This document shows positions 41,352 through 49,486 of a DNA stretch of 64,000 bases, piece after piece (position 1 is the first letter of the stretch; each line of letters starts with the position of its first letter). Position numbers and translations under genes: made by a program. The stretch covers positions 62,001-126,000 of the forward strand of contig JADJVI010000050.1 of the NCBI GenBank assembly GCA_016710645.1, in the 5' to 3' direction. The notes beneath the pieces were generated by a model, which worked only from the letters and a program-made list of their open reading frames with translations, had not been told where the DNA came from and did not search any database. The stretch is from Actinomycetales bacterium (lineage in GTDB: Bacteria; Actinomycetota; Actinomycetes; Actinomycetales; Dermatophilaceae).

Positions 41352-42464
41352 GTGCAGCTACCCGATACCGGCCAACACGCCGAAACCCGTAACACCCCTA
41401 TCGCCGCGATCATCAACGCTGAGGCGAACGGACCCACTCCCAAATCGGTGGTAAGCCGACGCGACATCGTCACCAGGGCCCTTCCCGCGGTTGTTCTGGT
41501 CAGCGTCGCAGCGATCACGCCCGCGTGGTTGAACAGCCGCACAAGCAGCAGCCCGGTGACGGCTCAACCCACCGCCGGGGGGTCAGTGTCCGTCGTCGGG
41601 AAACCGACGGGCGGCGAGCCAACCGTTCCTTTCCTTAGGGGCAACGAACTCGCTCGCGGGGGAAAACGGACAGCGCTGCCTTCGACCCTGGCCCCAACGT
41701 CGCTCAAAGCCGCCAAACAAAACCTCGTCGTCGAATCTCGTAAAGGTGAGGAATCCACGGCCGCTATTATCGACGCAAGCGGGAATGTGAGGATCCTCCG
41801 GATCGTCAAGCCGCCGTTGGCCGTGCACCCGGACGGTGCGCGAATAGCCGGCATGTCCACGGCGCGAGGGGCCACGGGGAGTGCCGTGGTTGTGGTGGAC
41901 TCCACGTCCGAGAAGATCCTGGCCCATGTCGATCTCCCGGTCGGATCGTCGCCCGAACTCTTCCTCGGGGCTGGATCGGCGTGGGTGGTCCTGGATCACC
42001 CGGCGGGCGCCAGCGAGGTCTGGAACACCGAAACAGGAGCGCGACTGACACTTGGGTCACTCGGCAGCGTGAGCGGCGCGCGCTCCACGACACACCCGAC
42101 CGAGGACCTCGTGGTGTCGGCCGACGAGCAAGGCCGTCTCATTGCGTGGCGCCCACAGGGCTCAAGCGTTTCGGTGGTGTGGACCGGTGCCGTGGTGGCG
42201 GACTGTCCACCCGCATTCTCGCCGTCGGGGACGAGTTTGGCTGTCCGCAGCGGAAACCGAATCGTCTTCCTGGACCCGGGCACCGGGCAGGAGAAGGACG
42301 CAGCAAGCAGCCAGGGTGTGGCTACTCATCTGGTCTGGGAGGACGACAGTTCACTCGTGGGCTTCGACCCGACGTCCTTGACCCCAAGTGTCGAGCGATG
42401 CTCCGCCTCAGCTCCCTCCTGCGTCGCCCTCGACCTGCCCGCTGGGACGCTCATCGCGAGGTGA
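41352..42464 (+). CDS. Membrane-anchored beta-propeller-like protein
   Basis: A 370-residue protein with a single N-terminal membrane anchor (about residues 43-60, ALPAVVLVSVAAITPAWL), a disordered Ser/Thr/Gly stretch (65-105), and an extracytoplasmic domain of repeating four-strand units. Examples are AVVVVDSTSEKILAHVDLP and VVSADEQGRLIAWRPQG, which look like WD40/YVTN-type propeller blades. It probably binds a protein or ligand outside the cell; no enzyme motif is seen. GTG start behind GAGGAG. It lies in an octamer-free, lower-G+C block (40.3-42.8 kb) with the preceding small gene. Confidence 0.6.
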   Translation: MQLPDTGQHAETRNTPIAAIINAEANGPTPKSVVSRRDIVTRALPAVVLVSVAAITPAWLNSRTSSSPVTAQPTAGGSVSVVGKPTGGEPTVPFLRGNELARGGKRTALPSTLAPTSLKAAKQNLVVESRKGEESTAAIIDASGNVRILRIVKPPLAVHPDGARIAGMSTARGATGSAVVVVDSTSEKILAHVDLPVGSSPELFLGAGSAWVVLDHPAGASEVWNTETGARLTLGSLGSVSGARSTTHPTEDLVVSADEQGRLIAWRPQGSSVSVVWTGAVVADCPPAFSPSGTSLAVRSGNRIVFLDPGTGQEKDAASSQGVATHLVWEDDSSLVGFDPTSLTPSVERCSASAPSCVALDLPAGTLIAR

Positions 42465-42582
42465 GCCTTGCGCGCCGCAGCTTGTCGCCAGTCTTGGACC
42501 CCCATGCGACGACACGGCCTGACGTTCGACTTGGGGTTGTCGGTGGGCTGGGTGACACTGTGTCCCGATGGGAAGGACGCGG

Positions 42583-44760
42583 ATGGCTCATCGACCAGTG
42601 GCGCGTCGGCGCACCCAGGGCTCGCTGCGGGCTGCCCATGCAGCGACCGCGAGCGCCCTTGCGCTCGTGCTCGTGCTCGCGCTCGCCCTCGCCGGATGCA
42701 CCGGCAGCAGCGAACCTCCGCCACCGACCCCCGAGTCCACAGCGGCAGCGCTTGCGGCCGGGCTGTCGTCCGGAGATCTCTCTCGTATGCCGTTCGACGG
42801 CTCCACCCCTGAAGCCGCCACCACGGCACTCGGCACTGTGGTCGCCGCCATCAAGGACATCCCGCGCACGGTGACCGTCGTCAAGGTCGTGGACAAGACG
42901 GCTGCGGGGACGGGCGCCGCGCAGACCTCCGTCGCGACCTTGCAGTGGACGTGGGACGTGTCGCCGACCGACGCCGACTGGACCTACACGACCGACGCCA
43001 AGCTGGTCCTCAACCCGGATAAGACCTGGCACGTCCAGTGGTCGCCCACCCTCATCGAGGGCAAGCTCGACGCCACCGAGCGCTTCACCGTCGACCGGGT
43101 GCAGGGTAAGCGCGGCGAGATCCTCGGGGCTGGCGGCGAGGTGCTCGCCGGGTTGCGCGATGTCTACCAGGTGGGCATCGACAAGTCCCGCGTCACGGCT
43201 GACCAGGCGGCGGCCTCGGCCACCGCGCTGGCGACCCTCATGGGCATCGATCCCACGGCATACGGTCAGACCGTCGCCGCCTCGGGGCCCAAGCAGTTCG
43301 TCGTCGCCATCACCCTGCGCACCAGCGACCCGCGCATCGCGGGCAAGACCGCCTCGGTGCAGGTGATCCCGGGCGCGGCAGCCGTGGCGAGCACCGCCAC
43401 GCTGGGGCCGACGCCGACCTTTGCGCGGGCCATCCTCGGCACGGTCGGACCGGCCACGGCCGAGATCGTGCAGCGCTCCGGAGGCCGGGTCTCGGCGACC
43501 GACACAGTCGGTCTGTCGGGGCTACAGCAGCGCTATGACGGCTATCTGGCCGGCACGCCAGGCATGAAGATCAAGGCCACCGGCACGAGCAGCGGCACGG
43601 CCGTTTCACGCACGCTCTTCTCGCAGGATCCGATCCCCGGCAAGTCGCTGACGGTGACCCTCGACCTGCTGGCCCAGGAGGCCGCGGAGGAGGCCCTCGC
43701 CGGATCGACCGTGCCCGCGACCCTGGTGGCGATCCGCCCCTCGACCGGAGAGGTCGTCGCCGCGGCCAACAGTCCGACCGCGACCGGGGCGATGGCCACG
43801 ACCGGCCGCGCTGCGCCGGGGTCGACCTTCAAAATCGTGTCCTCGCTCGCGCTGCTGCGCGCGGGGCTCACGCCCGACTCGTCGGTCAGCTGCCCCGCGA
43901 CGACGGTGGTCGACGGGCGCACCTTCAAGAACTACGACGACTACCCCTCCGACCGGGTCGGCACGATCACGTTGCGCCAGGCCTTGGCCAACTCCTGCAA
44001 CACCGCGTTCATCACCCAGCACGGCACGGTCGACCAGAACGCCCTCGCCGATGCCGCGGCGGCGCTCGGCTTCGGGGTCGACTTCGACCTCGGGTTGCCG
44101 GCTTTCGTGGGGTCGATCCCGCGCACCGCGACGGCCACGGAGCATGCGGCCTCGTTCATCGGGCAGGCCAAGGTCGAAGCTTCGGCCCTCGCGATGGCCA
44201 CGGTCGTCGCATCGGTCGTCAAGGGCGCGACGGTCGTGCCGCGCCTGGTCGACCGGACCGCCGACATGGGCAAAGTTGCAGCGACCGGCACGGGCACCGG
44301 CACGGCGCCGTCCAACTCGTCGGGCGCCGGATCCGGGGGCGCGGCCTCAGGCGCGGCAGCGAGCGACGGCTCGTCGGCAGCACCTGGCGGGAGCACTCCC
44401 GCGGGCACCCCCGCCAGCGCTGGCGCGAGCGCACCATCGGGCGCGGCACCGATTGCCGTCGCGCAGACCTCACCCCCGGCCCCGGCCGTCCCGCTGACCG
44501 CAGCCGAAGCCGAGTCGCTGCGATCGCTCATGGGCAGCGTCGTCACCGATGGCAGTGGGCGGGTCCTCGCCGATGTCGGGGCCGGCGGAGCCAAGACCGG
44601 CACCGCCGAATACGGCTCGGCGAGCCCCCCGCAGACCCATGCCTGGATGGTCGCGTTCAAGGGCGATCTCGCGGTCGCGGTGTATGTCGAGACGGGACAA
44701 TCCGGCTCCCGCACCGCGGCTCCCTACCTCAAGTCCTTCCTGCAACGCTGGGCCGGCTGA
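42583..44760 (+). CDS. Lipoprotein class B penicillin-binding protein (MecA-N-like + transpeptidase)
   Basis: A 725-residue transpeptidase for peptidoglycan cross-linking. A lipobox LALAGC follows the signal helix (about residue 40). Residues 50-155 form an NTF2/MecA_N-like domain, 160-330 the PBP dimerisation domain, and 335-725 the transpeptidase with STFK (Ser414 nucleophile), SCN (Ser471) and KTG (Lys671). A low-complexity Ala/Gly/Ser/Pro insertion of about 70 residues lies between the SCN and KTG motifs (about 568-640), which is unusual. An ATG at 42568 is the alternative start: it is six bases after CACTGT, whereas 42583 has a GGAAGGA site. Confidence 0.88.
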   Translation: MAHRPVARRRTQGSLRAAHAATASALALVLVLALALAGCTGSSEPPPPTPESTAAALAAGLSSGDLSRMPFDGSTPEAATTALGTVVAAIKDIPRTVTVVKVVDKTAAGTGAAQTSVATLQWTWDVSPTDADWTYTTDAKLVLNPDKTWHVQWSPTLIEGKLDATERFTVDRVQGKRGEILGAGGEVLAGLRDVYQVGIDKSRVTADQAAASATALATLMGIDPTAYGQTVAASGPKQFVVAITLRTSDPRIAGKTASVQVIPGAAAVASTATLGPTPTFARAILGTVGPATAEIVQRSGGRVSATDTVGLSGLQQRYDGYLAGTPGMKIKATGTSSGTAVSRTLFSQDPIPGKSLTVTLDLLAQEAAEEALAGSTVPATLVAIRPSTGEVVAAANSPTATGAMATTGRAAPGSTFKIVSSLALLRAGLTPDSSVSCPATTVVDGRTFKNYDDYPSDRVGTITLRQALANSCNTAFITQHGTVDQNALADAAAALGFGVDFDLGLPAFVGSIPRTATATEHAASFIGQAKVEASALAMATVVASVVKGATVVPRLVDRTADMGKVAATGTGTGTAPSNSSGAGSGGAASGAAASDGSSAAPGGSTPAGTPASAGASAPSGAAPIAVAQTSPPAPAVPLTAAEAESLRSLMGSVVTDGSGRVLADVGAGGAKTGTAEYGSASPPQTHAWMVAFKGDLAVAVYVETGQSGSRTAAPYLKSFLQRWAG

Positions 44761-44918
44761 GCGACCAGCTGACCGACCCGACCAAGGTGGGAAACGGCAT
44801 ACGAAAGGGCCGTGGACACGGCTTGCGAATGTCGCCGGATTGGAGTCGGATGGACCCAGCACGACACACAGTCGCGGCCGCGCCGACGGCGGGGTCGCCA
44901 CATCAAGGAGGCAACACG

Positions 44919-45323
44919 ATGTCCGACACGCAGCAGGCCGAGGTGGTCGAGGGGCAGACAGACACCGTCGAGGTGACGGCGCTTCTGACTCACGACATCA
45001 ACCACGTTTGGCACGTGCTGACCACGAACGACGGTGCCGCAGCCTTCCTCGGCGAGGGCGCCACCCTGGGCGGTAAGGGCGAGCCCTGGCACGCCGCCGA
45101 TGGCAGTCACGGGGTGTGGCGCAGTTACCACCCCATGGAGCAGGTGCGCGTGTCCTGGCATGCCTCCGAGGACGCCCCCCGCTCCATCGTCGACCTGCAC
45201 CTTGAGCCGGCCGGCGACCAGACCTCGGTCACCGTGCGCCATGAGCCCGTCGAGGACTCTGCTGCGATGAGCGCCCGCTGGCGCGCGGCGCTCGAGCGGA
45301 TCGACTCGCTGGCCGGAGACTGA
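44919..45323 (+). CDS. SRPBCC (START/AHSA1-like) domain protein
   Basis: A 134-residue helix-grip protein (VTALLTHDINHVWHVLTT, then WRSYHPMEQVRVSWHA) of the SRPBCC superfamily, which binds hydrophobic ligands in a central cavity. A strong AAGGAGG site fixes the ATG at 44919; the upstream frame is unconserved. The ligand is unknown. It stands alone between the penicillin-binding protein and SulP genes and is followed by a strong terminator. Confidence 0.8.
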   Translation: MSDTQQAEVVEGQTDTVEVTALLTHDINHVWHVLTTNDGAAAFLGEGATLGGKGEPWHAADGSHGVWRSYHPMEQVRVSWHASEDAPRSIVDLHLEPAGDQTSVTVRHEPVEDSAAMSARWRAALERIDSLAGD

Positions 45324-45347
45324 TCCCCCTCATTTCGCGAGAGATTC

Positions 45348-45392
45348 GCGGCCCCGCACCGCCCCGATCTTCGGGGACAGGTGCGGGGCCGC
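45348..45392 (+). terminator. Nested terminator hairpin
   Basis: 13-bp perfect arms (45348-45360 and 45380-45392) enclose a smaller hairpin CCCCGA-TCT-TCGGGG. Directly after the SRPBCC gene. Confidence 0.72.
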
Positions 45393-45471
45393 GCTGCGTC
45401 CGCAGCGTCAGCAGGGGGAACGTGGGCTGGTCGGTTGTCATCGGTACGGTGCGGGGCCGCGCTGCGTCCGC
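45380..45471 (+). repeat. 24-bp direct repeat, two copies
   Basis: The same 24 bases, starting GGTGCGGGGCCGCGC, occur at 45380-45403 (right arm of the terminator) and 45448-45471. The gap 45393-45618 otherwise holds no gene. Confidence 0.8.
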
Positions 45472-45618
45472 GACGTCAACGAGGCGTGCGGCCAAGCGAC
45501 GAGCGTGCAGACCGCCCCGTGCTTCACCCGCCGTTTGCCCGCCAGTCACCCCTAGAGTTGCCGCCGTACCCGTGCGCCGCCTGCCCTCGGCACCGGCTCG
45601 ATGGTGAGGAGACCGCTC

Positions 45619-47451
45619 GTGACGACCCCGACGCCATCCCCCGCTGCGCCCGACCCGGCAGCCAACCAGCCGCTCACCCCCGACAACGCCACTCCCAAGC
45701 GCAGCTCCGCCCTCGCGCGGTGGCTGCCGATCGTCAGTTGGCTGCCGGCATACCAGCGCGGTTGGCTCAAGGACGACGTCATCGCGGGGCTGGGACTCAC
45801 CGCCCTCCTGGTCCCGCAGGGCATGGCCTACGCGCAGCTCGCCGGCCTGCCGCCGATCACCGGCCTCTACACGTCGATCATGTGCCTGGTCGCGTATGCC
45901 GTGTTCGGCCCCTCCCGGGTCCTCGTGCTCGGCCCCGACTCCTCGCTCGGCCCGATGATCGCGGCCTCGATCCTGCCGCTCGTCGCATCCGGCGGCGACC
46001 CGGGCAAGGCCGTGCTCCTGGCCTCGGTGCAATCGGTGCTCGTCGGGGTCTTCATGATCGGCGCTGGCGTGGCCAAGCTCGGTTTCGTCGCCGACCTGCT
46101 GTCCAAGCCGACCATGGTGGGCTACATGAACGGCCTGGCGCTGACCATCCTGGTCGGCCAGGTGCGCAAGCTCGCCGGGTTCTCCATCGAGGCCGACGGG
46201 CTGCTGGCCGAGATCGCCGCGACGTGGGACAAGATCATCGCCGGCAAGACCAACCTGTGGGCTCTTGGCGTCGGCCTCGGCGCGCTCGTGCTCATCATGG
46301 CGCTGCAGCGGGTCTTGCCGAGGATCCCGGCCGTGCTCGTCGCGGTCATTGCAGGCATCCTCGCCTCGCTCTGGCTGGACCTGCCCGCCAAGGGCGTCAA
46401 GGTCGTCGGCGAGTTGCCGCAAGGCTTCCCGCCGCTCACCCTGCCGATCGTGTCGGTCGGTGAACTGGGGCTGCTCGTCGCGGGAGCGCTCGGCATCACC
46501 CTGGTGGCCCTGGCCGACACGATCTCGACGGCCACGGCATACGCTCGACGCACGGGTCAACCGGTCGACGGCAACCAGGAGATGGTCGGCATCGGTGCCG
46601 CCAATGTGCTGGCCGGCTTCTTCCAGGGCTTCGCGGTGTCGACCAGTGGCTCGCGCACCGCGGTCGCCTTCAAGGCCGGCGCGCGCAGCCAGATCACCGG
46701 GCTGGTCGGCGCGATCGCGATCCTCATCCTCCTCGTCGTCGCGCCCAACCTGCTGGCCGCCTTGCCGATCCCGGTGCTCGGGGCGATCGTCGTCGTCGCG
46801 GCGTTCTCGCTCGCCGAGCTCCCCGCGACCAAGCGGCTGTGGAGCCAACGCCGGATGGAGTTCTGGCTGTCGATCGCGGCGACGCTCGCCGTCGCCGTGC
46901 TCGGCGTCCTCCCAGGCATCGGCGTGGCCGTCGCTCTGTCGATCCTCAACGTCTTCCGGCGCTCGTGGTGGCCCTACCAAGCCGTCCTCGGCCGGGAAAA
47001 GGGCACCAACCCGGGCTACTTCGACCTCGCGGAGAACCCGCGCGCCGGCACCATGCCCGGCCTGACGATCTTCCGCTTCGACGCGCCGATCTTCTTCGCC
47101 AACGCGCGGACCTTCGCCGACCAGGTGCTGCGCCTGGCCGACGCCGACCCCAAGCCCCATTGGATCCTCGTGGCCGCCGAGCCGATCTCCGATATCGACA
47201 CGACCGCCGCCGACATGCTCGAGGAGCTCGCCGGCGATCTGGAGACCCGCGGGGTGCAGCTCGCCTTCGCCGAGCTCAAGGAGCCGGTGCAGGCCAAGAT
47301 CGACGGTTACGGCATGCACCATGTGCTGGAGAAGTTCCTCTACTTCCCCACCCTCAATAAGGGCGGCAAGGCCTACCAGGAGAAGTACGGCACGCTGTGG
47401 CCCGGCGAGGAGCCGCACGCGGCGGCGACCACCGATGATCAGGAGCACTGA
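45619..47451 (+). CDS. SulP family anion transporter with STAS domain
   Basis: A 610-residue permease with an N-terminal disordered tail, about 12-14 membrane helices (residues 45-465), and a C-terminal STAS domain (about 485-590). Family motifs include LGLTALLVPQGMAYAQLAGLPP and SRTAVAFKAGARSQITG. SulP proteins import sulfate, bicarbonate or other anions; STAS regulates them. The GTG at 45619 has an AGGAGA site at six-base spacing; the ATG at 45601 is the alternative. The MOSC gene starts one base after its stop and is co-transcribed, which suggests linkage to sulfur or molybdenum metabolism. Confidence 0.9.
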   Translation: MTTPTPSPAAPDPAANQPLTPDNATPKRSSALARWLPIVSWLPAYQRGWLKDDVIAGLGLTALLVPQGMAYAQLAGLPPITGLYTSIMCLVAYAVFGPSRVLVLGPDSSLGPMIAASILPLVASGGDPGKAVLLASVQSVLVGVFMIGAGVAKLGFVADLLSKPTMVGYMNGLALTILVGQVRKLAGFSIEADGLLAEIAATWDKIIAGKTNLWALGVGLGALVLIMALQRVLPRIPAVLVAVIAGILASLWLDLPAKGVKVVGELPQGFPPLTLPIVSVGELGLLVAGALGITLVALADTISTATAYARRTGQPVDGNQEMVGIGAANVLAGFFQGFAVSTSGSRTAVAFKAGARSQITGLVGAIAILILLVVAPNLLAALPIPVLGAIVVVAAFSLAELPATKRLWSQRRMEFWLSIAATLAVAVLGVLPGIGVAVALSILNVFRRSWWPYQAVLGREKGTNPGYFDLAENPRAGTMPGLTIFRFDAPIFFANARTFADQVLRLADADPKPHWILVAAEPISDIDTTAADMLEELAGDLETRGVQLAFAELKEPVQAKIDGYGMHHVLEKFLYFPTLNKGGKAYQEKYGTLWPGEEPHAAATTDDQEH

Positions 47452-47452
47452 C

Positions 47453-48115
47453 GTGGCGCACGTCCGATCGGTCAACGTCGGCGTCGCCGGTCCCGACCCG
47501 GCCGGCGGCCCGCGCCCGTCGGGCATGCTCAAGGCGCCCACCTCCGAGGCGGTGCTGCTGCGCGACCCTGGCCCCAAGCGCGGCGGAGACGGCAGCGGCG
47601 TGGTCGGAGACTTCGTCGGCGACCGGCGCCACCACGGCGGCACCTACCAAGCCGTGTATGCCGTCGCGCGCGAAGAGCTCGATCACTGGGCTGCCGAGGT
47701 CGGCCGGGACCTGCCCGACGGCGCCTTCGGGGAGAACCTCACCACCGTGGGCCTGGACGTCGACGACGCCCGCCTCGGCGAGATCTGGCGGATCGGCGCG
47801 ACAGTGCGGCTGCAGGTGACCGGGCCGCGGGTGCCCTGCAAGACCTTCGCCCGGGCCATGGGTGAGCAGCGCTGGGTCAAGCGGTTCACCGAACGCGGTC
47901 GCACGGGCGCCTACCTGAGCGTGCTGACGCCCGGGGAGGTGCGAGCGGGCGACGCCATCGTCATCGAGCACCGCCCGACCCATGGGGTAACGGTGCCGAT
48001 GTCCTTCCGCGCGTGGACGACCGAACGGCATACCCTGCCCGACCTGTTGGCTGCGGGAGGCGACCTGTCCCCGGAGTTCGTCGCGAAGATCGCGGAGTAC
48101 CAAGCGGGACGCTGA
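47453..48115 (+). CDS. MOSC domain protein
   Basis: A 220-residue MOSC (molybdenum cofactor sulfurase C-terminal) protein of the YiiM type. Signatures are RHHGGTYQAVYAVAREELDHW, DGAFGENLTTVGLDV and GPRVPCKTFARAMG with the conserved Cys about residue 125 that can carry sulfur or bind the cofactor. YiiM relatives reduce N-hydroxylated purines with Moco. The GTG is one base after the SulP stop and its ribosome-binding site lies within the SulP 3' end, so translation is coupled. Confidence 0.88.
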   Translation: MAHVRSVNVGVAGPDPAGGPRPSGMLKAPTSEAVLLRDPGPKRGGDGSGVVGDFVGDRRHHGGTYQAVYAVAREELDHWAAEVGRDLPDGAFGENLTTVGLDVDDARLGEIWRIGATVRLQVTGPRVPCKTFARAMGEQRWVKRFTERGRTGAYLSVLTPGEVRAGDAIVIEHRPTHGVTVPMSFRAWTTERHTLPDLLAAGGDLSPEFVAKIAEYQAGR

Positions 48116-48265
48116 CGTCGCTGCGCCCGGTATGCCGGTCACGCACGGCCGTCGACGACCTCGCCGCCCGCGTGACGCAGGTCACCCGCGGAGGCTGTCA
48201 CCCTCGGCGACCCTGATCCGTCAGTGCGGTGACCAACCCACCAGCACTGCCCCAGGAGAACCACC

Positions 48266-48466
48266 ATGCAGCTCAACGTCGGCAGCACCGACCGGATGAT
48301 CCGTCTCGTCATCGCCGTCGTCGCGGCCATCCTCGCCTTCACCGTGGCCACCGGCGCCCTCAAGGTCATCTTGCTCGTCGTCGCGGTCATCATGGCGGTC
48401 ACCGCCGTCGTGCGTGTGTGCCCGCTCTACATGCCGTTCAAGATCAACACCAACAAGCGCGCCTGA
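48266..48466 (+). CDS. DUF2892 membrane protein
   Basis: A 66-residue protein with two hydrophobic helices (about residues 11-28 and 31-48) and the usual ending CPLYMPFKINT of DUF2892/YgaP-like membrane proteins. In other bacteria this segment is fused to or encoded beside rhodanese domains; here it is free-standing. A CAGGAGA site precedes the ATG. Function unknown, possibly linked to thiol or sulfur handling at the membrane. Confidence 0.88.
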   Translation: MQLNVGSTDRMIRLVIAVVAAILAFTVATGALKVILLVVAVIMAVTAVVRVCPLYMPFKINTNKRA

Positions 48467-48498
48467 CCCGCGTCGGCTGCGCCTGGCAGCTCGCACGC

Positions 48499-48585
48499 TG
48501 ACCTTGCGTGACCATGCGTGACCTTGCGTGACGCGTGACCTTGCGTGATCTTGCGCAACCTCGCGTCACGCCGCATGACCACGAC
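48499..48585 (+). repeat. Tandem 10-bp repeat TGACCTTGCG
   Basis: Units start at 48499, 48509, 48519, 48529 (shortened to 7 bp), 48536, 48546, 48556, 48566 and 48576, drifting from perfect to degenerate copies. The period is close to one helical turn, so equivalent faces repeat. It lies 70-160 bases before the ECF sigma factor gene. Confidence 0.85.
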
Positions 48586-48620
48586 GTGGCCCGGTTCCCC
48601 TGTCGACCGGGCCACGTCGT
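48581..48620 (+). terminator. Terminator hairpin before the sigma factor gene
   Basis: Perfect 15-bp arms (48581-48595 and 48606-48620) with a 10-base loop, closing the DUF2892 transcription unit just upstream of the sigma factor promoter. Confidence 0.7.
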
Positions 48621-48645
48621 TCTGCTGTGCGGTGAGCGGACGGCA

Positions 48646-48651
48646 TACCGT
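48646..48651 (+). promoter_or_regulatory. Leaderless -10 box of the ECF sigma gene
   Basis: TACCGT followed by six bases and the GTG at 48658. Part of an octamer copy (CGGCATAC) overlaps the box. This decides the start against the in-frame codon at 48535, which lies in the tandem repeat. Confidence 0.6.
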
Positions 48652-48657
48652 TGGGGC

Positions 48658-49413
48658 GTGGCATTGAGCACCGACGAGATCACCGCCGCCGTCCCGGGCC
48701 TGCTGCGTTATGCGCGATCCCTGACCCGCGACCCCGTCGCCGCCGAGGACCTGGTCCAGGACACCGTCGTGCGGGCGCTGGAGCGGGCCGGCGATTTCCG
48801 TGGGGAGTCCTCGCCGCAGACCTGGCTGCACCGGATCCTGCACCACCGGTTCGTCGACCTGGTGCGCGCCGACCGCACGGAGCCGGTCGACACCGACGAG
48901 CTCGCCGAGCAGGTCGAGCGCTCCTGGCAGGAGGACTCCTACACCGTCGACGGTGAGACGGTCGTCTTGCGGGCCGAACGCTCCGAAGAGCTACGCGACG
49001 CGATCATCCGGCTGCCGGCGTCCTATCGATCGGCCGTCGTCCTGCACGATGCCCAGGGGCTGACCGCAGCCCAGGTCGCCGAGGTGCAGGAGATCTCGCT
49101 CGCCGCCGCCAAGCAGCGGATTGCCCGCGGGCGCGCCATGCTCGTCACCCACCTGGCGCGCGGCACCGAGCGCCGCGCCGCCGTCGGTGACGTGCCGCTG
49201 CGCTGTTGGGACGCGCGTTCGCGGGTCAGCGACTACCTCGACGACGAGCTCACCGCGGCGGAGCGAGCTGCGCTGGAAACTCACCTCGGCGGCTGCCCCA
49301 CCTGCCCGGCCCTGTATGCCGGTCTGGTCGGAGTGCGCTCGGCGCTCGGGGCGATGCGCGACCCCGACACCGTCGTGCCGCCGGTGATCGCCGACCGCCT
49401 GCGCAACGGCTGA
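48658..49413 (+). CDS. ECF sigma factor fused to a zinc-binding anti-sigma domain
   Basis: A 251-residue protein. Region 2 of an extracytoplasmic-function sigma factor spans about residues 8-75 (AAEDLVQDTVVRAL, then QTWLHRILHHRFVD), and region 4 about 105-160 (LPASYRSAVVLHDAQGLTAAQVAEV). The C-terminal 65 residues form a zf-HC2/ZAS domain with Cys183, His209, Cys213 and Cys216 in the H-x3-C-x2-C pattern of redox-sensitive anti-sigma factors such as RsrA. No membrane helix follows. The fusion implies an intramolecular switch that holds or releases the sigma domain on a thiol-redox signal; this is inference. Target promoters were not identified. Confidence 0.85.
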   Translation: MALSTDEITAAVPGLLRYARSLTRDPVAAEDLVQDTVVRALERAGDFRGESSPQTWLHRILHHRFVDLVRADRTEPVDTDELAEQVERSWQEDSYTVDGETVVLRAERSEELRDAIIRLPASYRSAVVLHDAQGLTAAQVAEVQEISLAAAKQRIARGRAMLVTHLARGTERRAAVGDVPLRCWDARSRVSDYLDDELTAAERAALETHLGGCPTCPALYAGLVGVRSALGAMRDPDTVVPPVIADRLRNG

Positions 49414-49420
49414 GTTCGCC

Positions 49421-49486
49421 GGCCAGACAGCGGCCAGACAGCGTCCAGACAGCGTCAGGCGGCGGTGAGGCGGCGGTCAGGCGGTG
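49421..49486. repeat. Six tandem 11-bp units between sigma and galM genes
   Basis: Three units of the form GGCCAGACAGC (49421, 49432, 49443) are followed by three of the form GTCAGGCGGCG (49454, 49465, 49476). The last unit includes the galM stop codon on the minus strand. Confidence 0.8.

Noticed and set aside
45229..47643. An 804-codon minus-strand frame opposite the SulP gene
   Set aside because: Composition is Gly/Arg/Glu/Asp-rich without hydrophobic cores, and the plus strand encodes an unmistakable SulP transporter.
48535..48657. N-terminal extension of the ECF sigma factor
   Set aside because: The extension is encoded by the 10-bp tandem repeats and the hairpin, and the promoter spacing points to the GTG at 48658.
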